DNA of 64,000 nt from contig NZ_BMDJ01000005.1 in assembly GCF_014635725.1 (NCBI RefSeq), positions 305,232 to 369,231 on the forward strand, read 5' to 3'. The stretch's first letter is position 1, and every line of letters begins with the position of its first letter. Origin of the DNA: Pedobacter mendelii (GTDB taxonomy: Bacteria > Bacteroidota > Bacteroidia > Sphingobacteriales > Sphingobacteriaceae). Positions 46,488 to 54,786 of the stretch are shown one piece after another. The translations under genes were made by a program, and so were the position numbers. The notes beneath the pieces are model-generated. The model ran no database searches and was not told the DNA's origin. It saw only the letters and a list, made by a program, of their open reading frames with translations.

Positions 46488-47705
46488 ATGGAAAATACCG
46501 TATTGCTGAAAGCAATCATTGAAAATGCAATAGACGGCCTGATTACCATAGATGATCATGGGATTGTTGAATCCATAAACCCTTCGGCATGTAAGCTTTT
46601 TCAATATGCTGCTGAAGAGGTTATTGGCCGGAATATATCCGTACTTATGCCACAACCCGACAGAACCCTCCATGATGGCTATCTTTTCCAATATAAGAAA
46701 ACAGGGAATGCAAGCATTATCGGAATTGGAAGAGAACTTATCGGTATGAAAAAAAATGGTAGCTATTTTCCTTTTCGGCTCGGCGTGAGTGAGGTAAAGT
46801 ATTCGGGAAGAATTATTTACGCTGGCTTTATTCACGATCTTACGCGTGAAAAGGAAGCTGAAGGAAAATTACAAGATTATGCCTCCTTGCTGGAGGAACA
46901 AGTTGAAGAAAGAACACATTCGCTTAGAACGAGTGTAAAAACACTACAGAAAACCCAGGATGAGTTGAACCTTTCACTGAATAAGGAAAAAGAATTAGGC
47001 CAGCTTAAGAGCCGCTTCGTATCTATTGCCTCACATGAATTCCGTACACCTTTAAGTATGGTACAGCTTTCTGCATCGCTAATTGATCGGTATGCAGAAA
47101 ACCTTGACCAGAAAAACATAGGAAAACATGTTGTTAAGATCAAAGATGCGGTACTGAATATTACGGCAATTCTAAATGATTTTCTCTCGCTGGAAAAACT
47201 GGACTCGGGAATGATACGGCCAAAAATCAGCCATTTTAACCTTTCAGAAATGGCAGAAGAAATTACTGGAGAAATGAAGATAACACTCAAGGGAAAACAG
47301 AAGATTATTTTTAAGCACAGAGGGCCGGGGTTGATGATCAACCTGGATCAGAACCTGCTAAAAAACTGTATAGTAATCCTCATTGACAATGCTATAAAAT
47401 ATTCCGGAACGGAAAGCAAAATCCAGTTTTATACAAAGATTAACGAAAATAACTGTACCATCAGAATTTGCGATAATGGAATTGGGATTCCAGATAGCGA
47501 TCATAAGCATCTTTTCGAAGCATTTTTCAGGGCACATAACACCGGCAATATTTCCGGTAATGGGCTTGGTTTGAGCATACTTTCCAGATATACTGGCCTG
47601 ATGAATGGAAAGGTCAGTTTTAAGAGCAGAATTAACAAGGGTACCTTATTTACACTAACATTTCCACAAACCTATAACCATGAGCAAAAAAGTACTGATC
47701 ATTGA
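46488..47705 (+). CDS. FixL-like heme-PAS sensor histidine kinase
   Basis: This 405-residue soluble kinase has a PAS domain (residues about 4-120), a coiled coil (about 121-170), HisKA with H183 in ASHEFRTPLS, and HATPase_c (N box near IDNAIKYS, DNGIGIPD, GNGLGLSI). The PAS segment PQPDRTLHDGYLFQYKKTGN followed by IIGIGRELIG closely matches Bradyrhizobium FixL. H62 aligns with heme ligand H200, and R82, 20 residues later, aligns with O2-gating R220. FixL R206 and H214 are replaced by Q68 and S76. I infer an oxygen-sensing heme kinase. It overlaps the response-regulator gene by 26 bp, so that is its partner. There are no membrane helices. Confidence 0.88.
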   Translation: MENTVLLKAIIENAIDGLITIDDHGIVESINPSACKLFQYAAEEVIGRNISVLMPQPDRTLHDGYLFQYKKTGNASIIGIGRELIGMKKNGSYFPFRLGVSEVKYSGRIIYAGFIHDLTREKEAEGKLQDYASLLEEQVEERTHSLRTSVKTLQKTQDELNLSLNKEKELGQLKSRFVSIASHEFRTPLSMVQLSASLIDRYAENLDQKNIGKHVVKIKDAVLNITAILNDFLSLEKLDSGMIRPKISHFNLSEMAEEITGEMKITLKGKQKIIFKHRGPGLMINLDQNLLKNCIVILIDNAIKYSGTESKIQFYTKINENNCTIRICDNGIGIPDSDHKHLFEAFFRAHNTGNISGNGLGLSILSRYTGLMNGKVSFKSRINKGTLFTLTFPQTYNHEQKSTDH

Positions 47706-48729
47706 AGATCATGATGCCATCCGTGCAAACGTGGTAGAAATTCTAGAAATGGCTCTTTATACCGTATTTGAGGCAAAAAATGGAAAAATCGGAGTTGATA
47801 TGGCAATAAAAAATAATCCTGATATTATTTTATGTGACATTATGATGCCTGAATTAGACGGATATGGCGTACTGTACATGCTTAACAAGCATGTAGAAAC
47901 CTCGGGAATACCTTTTATTTTCCTGACCGCAAAGGCAGAACATGCAGACCTAAGAAAGGGAATGGAACTTGGCGCAGATGATTATCTTATCAAACCATTT
48001 GATGATATGGAATTACTAAACGCAATCGATATCCGCTTAAGAAAAAAAGCACTTGCTGAATACTCACATAAAGTTAATTCTGAAGAATTTAAGGTTCTCG
48101 TGGCAAAAACAGATGGCTTAGCAGAATTCAATAAGATTATTGAGGGTAAAAAGAGCAGGGAGTTTAAAAAAAATCAGGTCATCTATTATGAGGATGATCA
48201 TGGAAAAGGGCTGTACCTAATTACCCACGGTAAAGTTAAAACGATAAAACTGGCGCAAGATGGACGTGAATTGATGACCGGAATGTACAGCAAAGGGGAT
48301 TACATCGGGATAAATTCGGTACTCAGTGGAAGCACTTATGCCGATACCGCAACATCAATAGAAGATAGCCTGCTCTGCCTGATCCCTACGGAGCAGATGG
48401 AAAGTGTTTTCAGTCTTTATCCTGAAGTCGCAAGAAAGTTTATCCACCTCCTTTCCAGAGATAACCGTGAAAAAGAAGATCAGCTCTTGCAACTGGCGTA
48501 TCATTCTGTCAGAAAAAAAATGGCTGTCACACTTGTGAAGCTATACAATAAGGATATAAAAAATGATTTCTTTACCATTTCAAGGGAGGATCTTGCTGCG
48601 ATGGCCTGTATGGCTACCGAAACGGTAAGCCGCACACTTTCAGATTTTAGAGATGAGAAACTTATCGACAGGAACGGCAGCAGGATTACTTTACTGGATC
48701 TCAACGGATTATCAAAAATGAAAAATTAG
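47680..48729 (+). CDS. Response regulator: REC fused to Crp/FNR-type DNA-binding module
   Basis: This 349-residue protein contains a receiver domain (residues about 1-120; phospho-acceptor D53 in ILCDIMMPELDG, K of LIKPF near residue 106), a cNMP-binding-like beta-roll (about 150-255; VIYYEDDHGKGLYLITHGKVKTIKL, GDYIGINSVL) and a winged HTH (about 285-340). The recognition helix ATETVSRTLSDF has E314, S317 and R318 at the same spacing as FNR E209, S212 and R213, which read TTGAT. The likely target is therefore TGAY-N4-RTCA. It combines the jobs of FixJ and FixK in one chain. It is translated with the overlapping FixL-like kinase. Confidence 0.9.
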   Translation: MSKKVLIIEDHDAIRANVVEILEMALYTVFEAKNGKIGVDMAIKNNPDIILCDIMMPELDGYGVLYMLNKHVETSGIPFIFLTAKAEHADLRKGMELGADDYLIKPFDDMELLNAIDIRLRKKALAEYSHKVNSEEFKVLVAKTDGLAEFNKIIEGKKSREFKKNQVIYYEDDHGKGLYLITHGKVKTIKLAQDGRELMTGMYSKGDYIGINSVLSGSTYADTATSIEDSLLCLIPTEQMESVFSLYPEVARKFIHLLSRDNREKEDQLLQLAYHSVRKKMAVTLVKLYNKDIKNDFFTISREDLAAMACMATETVSRTLSDFRDEKLIDRNGSRITLLDLNGLSKMKN

Positions 48730-48947
48730 GAACGTTCTGGTTTTTATCTAAATATAAAACCCATCAACGGTTTATTTATCTACGATAGAATGATATAAAC
48801 AATTTTGGAAATTGTGTAACCTTTTTTATGGATATAACCCAATCTTTATAATGGTCTCCGCTGGCAAGGAATGAAAAAACGAGATGTAAAAAATAGTTGT
48901 TTTTAAAAAAATTCTGCCAGAGAAATGTAAGCAAGCCAAAATTGGAC

Positions 48948-51464
48948 ATGAAACACACCTACCATATTGAAGGGATGAGCTGTAATGGCTGCCGTAAAAA
49001 AGTTGAAGATGTATTGAATGCAATTGATGGGGTATCTTCAGTTGTTAGCCTAGTTCCTCCAGTTGCAACAATTACCATGAGTAATTCCATTACCATAGGC
49101 ACACTTCAAAAAGCACTTTCAAAAGCAGGCAATTACACAATCATAAAAGGCGATGTCATCCATGGTATATCTAAACAAACTGGTCATCCCCAGCCTGATT
49201 ACAAAACAACAAGCAGCATTAAGACCAATTCTGAGGGCAATTATTATTGCCCTATGCATTGCGAGGGAGAAAAGACCTATGTGCATAGCGGAAACTGTCC
49301 TGTATGTGGGATGGACCTGATTAAAGCACCTGATCTAAAAAGCAGCCCCGCACAGTACTCCTGCCCGATGCATCCTGACATTATCAGGGATTCACCAGGG
49401 GCCTGCCCTATTTGTGGAATGGATCTTATCCAGGTAGAAAACGGAGAAGACCAGAAGGATGATGGCTATACTGTACTCAGAAAAAAATTCGTGGTGGCTG
49501 TATCCTTTACCTTGCCGGTTTTTTTGATTTCAATGTCAGAAATGATACCGGCAAACCCGCTTTTCAAGATCATGGACCTTAAATATTGGAATATTGTGGA
49601 GCTGGCATTCTCCCTGCCAGTAATTTTTTATGCCACATGGATGTTTTTTCAGCGGGCTTGGAAGTCCATTATAAGCTGGAAACTGAATATGTTCACCCTT
49701 ATCGCCCTTGGCGCTGGGGTAGCATGGCTGTTTAGCCTGGTTGCACTTTTTTTTCCAGCAATCTTCCCGCATCAATTCAGAACACATCAAGGTACGGTTT
49801 ATGTTTATTTTGAGGCAGCAACGGTTATACTTACCCTGGCACTATTGGGGCAGCTACTGGAGGCAAAAGCACATCAAAGAACCACCACAGCGATTAAGGA
49901 ACTGTTAAAACTGGCTCCTGCTACAGCAACAAAAATTGTCGGCAACAAGGAAACTACAGTTAGTATAACTGAGATTGTAAAAGGTGACCTGCTCCGGGTA
50001 AAGCCAGGAGAAAAAATTCCGGTTGATGGCAGCATTAAAGAGGGCGATGCAACGATTGATGAATCCATGATCTCTGGCGAACCTTTACCTATTGATAAAA
50101 ACTCTGGCGATATGGTACGATCGGGGACGATCAATAGCAATACTACATTTATCATGACCGCAGAAAAAATCGGTTCTGAAACATTGCTTTCCAGGATCAT
50201 CGAAATGGTCAATACAGCGAGCAGATCAAAGGCGCCAATCCAAAAGATTGCAGATAGGCTTTCAGGTTATTTCGTACCTATTGTCGTAATGATTTCTTTG
50301 ATAACATTTATCGTCTGGGCAATCTACGGACCCGAACCTGCGTACGTTTACGCTATGGTAAATTCAATCTCAGTATTGATCATTGCCTGCCCCTGCGCGT
50401 TGGGGCTTGCTACACCGATGTCGGTGATGGTAGGGATTGGCAAAGGTGCCCAAATGGGTATTCTGATTAAAGATGCAGAATCACTGGAAAAAATGAATTC
50501 GATAGATGTACTCATCATCGATAAAACGGGTACCTTAACAGAAGGTAGGCCATCGGTAGAGCGTGTGGTCAGTGTTGATCCACATGTTGGAGAGGAAAAT
50601 CTACTCAGGAAAATAGTTGCTTTGAACAGCAGTAGCGAACATCCGCTTGCCCGGGCTACCATGAAATACGGCGCAGAAAAAGGCATTGCAGCAGAACCTA
50701 TCAATCTTTTTAAAGCAGTATCTGGTAAAGGAGTTACAGGCAAACTCGGCACGGATCAACTCGCGCTCGGAAATAAAAGTCTGATGGATCAGCTCGGCAT
50801 AGCTATCGCAGCAGATCTTCAAGAAATGGTAAGCGCTGAACAGAAAGCGGGCAAAACCGTTTCATATCTATCCATTAATAAGCAGGCTGCAGGATTTGTG
50901 GTAATTTCAGACCAGATCAAACCCACCAGCAGATCAGCGATCTGGAGCCTTCAGAACGAAGGACTAAAAGTGATCATGTATACCGGCGACAATAGTAATA
51001 CAGCAAAGGCAGTGAGCGAGAATCTTCATTTAGATGGATTTCAAGCCCAAATGCTTCCTGAAGATAAACTAACGGAAATTAAAAAGCTACAGGCATCTGG
51101 CAAAAAGGTAGCTATGGCGGGAGACGGAATTAATGATGCACCAGCACTTTCACAGGCAGATATCGGAATCGCCATGGGTACCGGGACTGATGTGGCAATC
51201 CAGAGTGCTTCCATCACCCTGATCAATGGAGACCTTTCGGGTATTGTGAAAGCCAGAGCCTTGAGCAAAAAGGTAATGTCAAATATAAAAGTCAACCTGC
51301 TGTTTGCCCTTGGTTATAATATTCTTGGCATACCCGTTGCAGCAGGAATCTTATATCCATTTTCCGGAATACTGCTTTCACCAATGGTTGCCGCTTTGGC
51401 AATGAGCTTGAGTTCGGTTTCTGTAATCCTTAACGCGTTAAGATTAAAGAATACAAATATTTAA
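48948..51464 (+). CDS. copA: Copper-translocating P1B-type ATPase
   Basis: The protein has about 838 residues. It contains an HMA domain with C12 and C15 in GMSCNGC, then two heavy-metal-binding (YHS-like) repeats, YCPMHCEGEKTYVHSGNCPV and YSCPMHPDIIRDSPGACPIC, each ending CGMDL (residues about 100-180), then eight membrane helices. Key motifs are SGEP, CPCALGLATP (Cu+ site in M6), DKTGTLTEG, the SEHPLA nucleotide site and GDGINDAPALSQADIG. I use ATG 48948 rather than an upstream TTG, since MKHTYHIEGMSC is a typical HMA start. It follows the two-component genes but has no FNR-like box. In rhizobia Cu pumps (FixI) accompany FixL systems, a possible parallel. Confidence 0.93.
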   Translation: MKHTYHIEGMSCNGCRKKVEDVLNAIDGVSSVVSLVPPVATITMSNSITIGTLQKALSKAGNYTIIKGDVIHGISKQTGHPQPDYKTTSSIKTNSEGNYYCPMHCEGEKTYVHSGNCPVCGMDLIKAPDLKSSPAQYSCPMHPDIIRDSPGACPICGMDLIQVENGEDQKDDGYTVLRKKFVVAVSFTLPVFLISMSEMIPANPLFKIMDLKYWNIVELAFSLPVIFYATWMFFQRAWKSIISWKLNMFTLIALGAGVAWLFSLVALFFPAIFPHQFRTHQGTVYVYFEAATVILTLALLGQLLEAKAHQRTTTAIKELLKLAPATATKIVGNKETTVSITEIVKGDLLRVKPGEKIPVDGSIKEGDATIDESMISGEPLPIDKNSGDMVRSGTINSNTTFIMTAEKIGSETLLSRIIEMVNTASRSKAPIQKIADRLSGYFVPIVVMISLITFIVWAIYGPEPAYVYAMVNSISVLIIACPCALGLATPMSVMVGIGKGAQMGILIKDAESLEKMNSIDVLIIDKTGTLTEGRPSVERVVSVDPHVGEENLLRKIVALNSSSEHPLARATMKYGAEKGIAAEPINLFKAVSGKGVTGKLGTDQLALGNKSLMDQLGIAIAADLQEMVSAEQKAGKTVSYLSINKQAAGFVVISDQIKPTSRSAIWSLQNEGLKVIMYTGDNSNTAKAVSENLHLDGFQAQMLPEDKLTEIKKLQASGKKVAMAGDGINDAPALSQADIGIAMGTGTDVAIQSASITLINGDLSGIVKARALSKKVMSNIKVNLLFALGYNILGIPVAAGILYPFSGILLSPMVAALAMSLSSVSVILNALRLKNTNI

Positions 51465-51484
51465 CGAAAAAAGAATGGGGTAAA

Positions 51485-51769
51485 TCAAGGAAAAATTCTG
51501 TTATTTGCGTTTTTCAATTCATGCTTTAACAGCGCAATTTGTTCCAACAGTCCTTTTATGGCATGTAACCCTTCTAGGTTTATATTAAGCTCATGGTGCA
51601 GACGGATCATTTTTTCCAGATCGGCAAGTTCATCCCTTAAAAGGTAATCCTGCTGTGATATTTTAAACAAGTTTACGATACCGAATTCATGCAGCCGATA
51701 AATAAAGGAAAGTTCTACTTCATTGTGTAGACAGAATATTTCCAATGATACTAAATGCTCAGTTTTCAT
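51485..51769 (-). CDS. cbpM: Chaperone modulator CbpM
   Basis: This 94-residue MerR-like-helix protein of the CbpM family reads HLVSLEIFCLHNEVELSFIYRLHEFGIV, then DLEKMIRLHHELNINLEGLHAIKGLLEQIALLKHEL. CbpM binds the J domain of CbpA and inhibits it. Its start overlaps the cbpA stop by 11 bp, the usual arrangement. Confidence 0.85.
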   Translation of the reverse strand: MKTEHLVSLEIFCLHNEVELSFIYRLHEFGIVNLFKISQQDYLLRDELADLEKMIRLHHELNINLEGLHAIKGLLEQIALLKHELKNANNRIFP

Positions 51770-52646
51770 TTCTGATGTTGCTTAACTCGGTGAATAATTC
51801 CTTTTCCCGATCGGAAAGATCCGACGGGAGTTTAACATTGAAGTTGATGTAAAGATCCCCGTACTGGTTATCCTTTTTATAAATGGGAAAACCTTTGCCT
51901 TTCAGTTTTACTTTTGTGTCACTATGCGTACCGGGTGCCACTTTTAATTTTACTTTTCCTGTGAAAGTTTCGATCAGTATTTCCCCGCCCAGCATTGCTT
52001 TATAAAGGTCAAGGTCAACATCAAGATACAGATTATTTCCGTTTCTTTTAAACAGCGTATTGTTTTCAACCACAAATGTGATGTAAAGATCTCCGTTAGG
52101 CCCGCCATTGGCTCCGGGGATGCCATGATCCTTTATCTTGATGACCTGGCCATTTTCTATTCCGGCAGGGAAAGTCAATCTAATCTGCTTACCATTTACC
52201 GTTAAGGTTTGTTTCCGACTTTCATAAACATCCCTTAGTTTCAGTTTTACTTCCGCATTAAGATCCTGTCCGCGAAATTTGGTCTGTCTGCCACGGTTCC
52301 CAGCTCCGTACATGGATTCGAAGAATTCAGAAAAATCATCAGCTCCGAACGATTGTTTAGCGTTCTGCCCTCCGTAGCTTTGTTGTTGCTGTTGTTGTCC
52401 TGCTTTTTCAAATTGTTCGGCATTTTTCCAGTCTTTTCCATATTTATCGTATTTCTTACGTTTTTCCGGATCGCTTAAAACCTCGTTGGCCTCGTTGATG
52501 GCTTTGAATTTCTGCTCGGCCTCTTTATTATCAGGATTAAGATCCGGATGGTACTTGCGGGCAAATTTTCGGTAAGCAGTTTTAACCTCGGCTGCTGTTG
52601 CTGCCTTGGTAATACCGAGCAACTGATAGTAATCTATATACTCCAT
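51759..52646 (-). CDS. cbpA: DnaJ-like co-chaperone CbpA
   Basis: This 295-residue protein has a J domain (residues about 3-68) with the HPD triad in ARKYHPDLNPDN, a Gln/Gly-rich linker (QQQQQSYGGQ) and two C-terminal substrate-binding domains (from about residue 125: LNAEVKLKLRDVYESRKQTLTVNGKQIRL). There is no Cys-rich zinc region, which separates CbpA from DnaJ. It stimulates DnaK and binds curved DNA in E. coli. It lies 31 bp after the SDR gene and is coupled to cbpM, so probably shares the promoter with the FNR-like box at 53470. Confidence 0.92.
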   Translation of the reverse strand: MEYIDYYQLLGITKAATAAEVKTAYRKFARKYHPDLNPDNKEAEQKFKAINEANEVLSDPEKRKKYDKYGKDWKNAEQFEKAGQQQQQQSYGGQNAKQSFGADDFSEFFESMYGAGNRGRQTKFRGQDLNAEVKLKLRDVYESRKQTLTVNGKQIRLTFPAGIENGQVIKIKDHGIPGANGGPNGDLYITFVVENNTLFKRNGNNLYLDVDLDLYKAMLGGEILIETFTGKVKLKVAPGTHSDTKVKLKGKGFPIYKKDNQYGDLYINFNVKLPSDLSDREKELFTELSNIRNEN

Positions 52647-52677
52647 TCTGTTTGGATGAACCTATGCTTGATAAATG

Positions 52678-53418
52678 TTATTTGGAAAGATAACCGCCAT
52701 CAATCGGATAGTAGCTTCCTGTTACAAATGAGGCTTTTTCGCTTCCAAGCCATAATATCAGCTCTGCCACTTCAGCACTTTTGCCCAAACGGCCTATAGG
52801 ATGCATAGCAATCAGCTGATTTTTCATTTTAGCGTCCAGCGCATTCAGCAAGGGTGTATAGATAAAACCCGGACCAACGGCATTAACGCGGATATTCTGC
52901 GCAGAATATTCTAATGCGGCAGTCTGAGTCAGTCCGATGATGCCATGCTTTGCCGCGCTATATCCTGCGGAGCTAGCAAAACCTACTGCCCCTAGTATGG
53001 AAGAGATATTGACCACGCTGCCTCCGCCGTTTTTCAGCATTGCTGCAATCTGGTATTTCATTCCATAAAAAACACTGCTAAGGTTAATTGATATTATTTT
53101 CTGCCAGCCTTCCAGGCTCATCTCTGTGATGGTATTCTGTTCGCCTCCGATACCTGCATTATTAACCGCTATGTCGAGTTTTCCATAAGTATCTACCGCA
53201 TACTGAACCAAAGCTTCCATTTGCTGTGGGTTTGCAACATCCGTTTTGTAAAAAGTGGCAATACCTCCTTTCGAAAAGATTTCTTCGACCAAGAGATCTC
53301 CCTGAAGCTTATCGATGTCTGAAATGATCAAGTTTGCTCCGGCATCTGCAAATAATCCGGCTGCCGCTTTTCCGATTCCGGATGCGCCACCAGTAATAAT
53401 GACTGTTTTACCTCTCAT
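52678..53418 (-). CDS. SDR-family NAD(P)-dependent oxidoreductase
   Basis: This 246-residue classical short-chain dehydrogenase has cofactor motif TGGASGIGKAAAGLF (residues about 9-23), NNAGIGG near residue 86, catalytic Ser in VVNISSILGAVGF (about residue 138) and the YxxxK pair in YSAAKHGIIG (about residues 151-155). The Asp at the end of beta-2 (IISDIDKLQ) favours NAD. The substrate is unknown. It starts the SDR-cbpA-cbpM run; a perfect FNR-like box lies 52 bp upstream of the ATG. Confidence 0.88.
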   Translation of the reverse strand: MRGKTVIITGGASGIGKAAAGLFADAGANLIISDIDKLQGDLLVEEIFSKGGIATFYKTDVANPQQMEALVQYAVDTYGKLDIAVNNAGIGGEQNTITEMSLEGWQKIISINLSSVFYGMKYQIAAMLKNGGGSVVNISSILGAVGFASSAGYSAAKHGIIGLTQTAALEYSAQNIRVNAVGPGFIYTPLLNALDAKMKNQLIAMHPIGRLGKSAEVAELILWLGSEKASFVTGSYYPIDGGYLSK

Positions 53419-53438
53419 GATATGATTCTATTATCCCG

Positions 53439-53481
53439 TAAATATACGTCAATCAAAAAGCATAGGCCATGACCCAGATCA
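53439..53481 (-). promoter_or_regulatory. SDR-cbpAM promoter with FNR/FixK-like box
   Basis: On the minus strand TGATctggGTCA (plus 53470-53481) is followed by exactly 27 nt and TTTACGG, preceded by TATA (TATATTTA, close to TAnnTTTG). It is the third promoter with an identical TTTACGG. Confidence 0.7.
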
Positions 53482-53552
53482 CTGGCTCAGATGACAAAAG
53501 ACATTGGCAATGGTACGTTATGGGAAATATTAAATTTAGATACTGCAACTGA

Positions 53553-54425
53553 CTAGCAGAGCGTTCCAAGATAACCTTCGGGCATTACCAGTAAGGGAAT
53601 CTTGGTCTGTCGCGCCATCTTTTGGGCATGGCTTCCGCTTACAAAATCATTCATAAAGCCATGCCTGCGGTGAACCATCACCAATAAATCCGTTTTTCCA
53701 TGGTCTTTTAACCATCCTAGGCCATCTTCAACTTTCACCTGGTATACATTCTCATAAAAAACACGGTCGTAATTTATCTTATTTTTAAGCTCACTCATAA
53801 AAGCGTTAATACGCCCAGTCATACCCTTATCAATGTTTCGCCCAATTACGTGGACAATAAGCAATTCCGCATTAAGCAGACCAGCAAAAGAAGCAATTGA
53901 TTGTATGCATTCCATATCATCAAGACAAAGATCAGTTGCGAAGGCGATTTTTTGGATGGGTTTATAATCCATGCCTTTTGAGATCAGTAGTACTGGATAA
54001 TCACCGGAATCTATTACATCACGGCTGCTACTCCCCAGGATTAATCGTTTCATATTCCCCGCCCCAGAAAGTCCCATCGCTACAAGACCTATTCCCTCTT
54101 GCTCAACAGTTTTCTTTAGCAGTTCGGTAACGGAGCCCAGATCGGACTTTATGGCGATCTTTGGTAAGGCATTAACATTTTCCGAGGCAGCAGACATCAG
54201 TTCCAGTAAGGTTTCTGAAAGATCTTTTAGGCGGCTATCCGTACGCTTGATGAGCGTCTGATAATCTTCCATTGGCCATAGAATCTCCACCGGAGAGTCT
54301 GTGGTAACTGCCGCAGCATTGAGCAATATGGTATCAGTCCTAATCGCGTGAGCAAGCTCAATGGCATATCGGGCGGCATCGTCCGCAGCAACTGAAAAAT
54401 CGGTGGCAATAAGTATTTTTTTCAT
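53553..54425 (-). CDS. Tandem universal stress protein
   Basis: This 290-residue protein has two Usp domains (residues about 1-150 and 154-283). The first ends with MGLSGAGNMKRLILGSSSRD, a good G-x2-G-x9-G-[ST] ATP-binding loop; the second ends RRHGFMNDFVSGSHAQKMARQTKIPLLVMP. It opens MKKILIATDFSVAADDAARYAIELAH. It is similar in layout to the Usp at 41250 and probably a paralogue. It is a single-gene unit with a long 5' region containing an FNR-like box at 54560. Confidence 0.9.
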   Translation of the reverse strand: MKKILIATDFSVAADDAARYAIELAHAIRTDTILLNAAAVTTDSPVEILWPMEDYQTLIKRTDSRLKDLSETLLELMSAASENVNALPKIAIKSDLGSVTELLKKTVEQEGIGLVAMGLSGAGNMKRLILGSSSRDVIDSGDYPVLLISKGMDYKPIQKIAFATDLCLDDMECIQSIASFAGLLNAELLIVHVIGRNIDKGMTGRINAFMSELKNKINYDRVFYENVYQVKVEDGLGWLKDHGKTDLLVMVHRRHGFMNDFVSGSHAQKMARQTKIPLLVMPEGYLGTLC

Positions 54426-54528
54426 CTAAGTATTCTTTGGTTTTTAATGGTGATGAAGTGATCATAATCTATTGCCTAACGGCGGTCTTAAAAATGATAA
54501 TGGTTTCAATGTGTTATCTTTTGAAATA

Positions 54529-54571
54529 CAAAACTGGTGAATCCTAAGATACAGCACAATGATGACGGTCA
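54529..54571 (-). promoter_or_regulatory. usp promoter with FNR/FixK-like box
   Basis: On the minus strand TGACcgtcATCA (plus 54560-54571) is followed by exactly 27 nt and TTTG within CAGTTTTG (plus 54529-54536). The leader before the usp ATG would be about 95 nt. In the opposite direction, toward the L,D-transpeptidase gene, no -7 element is at this spacing. Confidence 0.65.
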
Positions 54572-54786
54572 AGTATATGGGTGATTCCAGACAAGGCAAC
54601 GAAAAGGAAAAGTGTGAATCATGCAAAATATGCGGATAATAAGATAACATGCAGCAATCTGAAAACCGGATATTGCAAATCCATATTGTTATTCTACTAC
54701 AGCTCGATCGGCTCACAAAGCCATCGGGCTGCTTATTAATTCCATCGGAAAAGGAATGCTTATTCCATTATCCAAAATCCCTAAAG

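Noticed and set aside
48730..48947. Search for an FNR-like box upstream of copA
   Set aside because: No TGAY-N4-RTCA at the expected spacing; the ATCA at about 48764 has neither a partner half-site nor a TTTR 27 nt away.
54560..54786. The FNR-like box at 54560 as promoter of the downstream L,D-transpeptidase
   Set aside because: Toward that gene the sequence 27 nt after the box is ACGA, not TTTR; geometry fits only the divergent usp gene.
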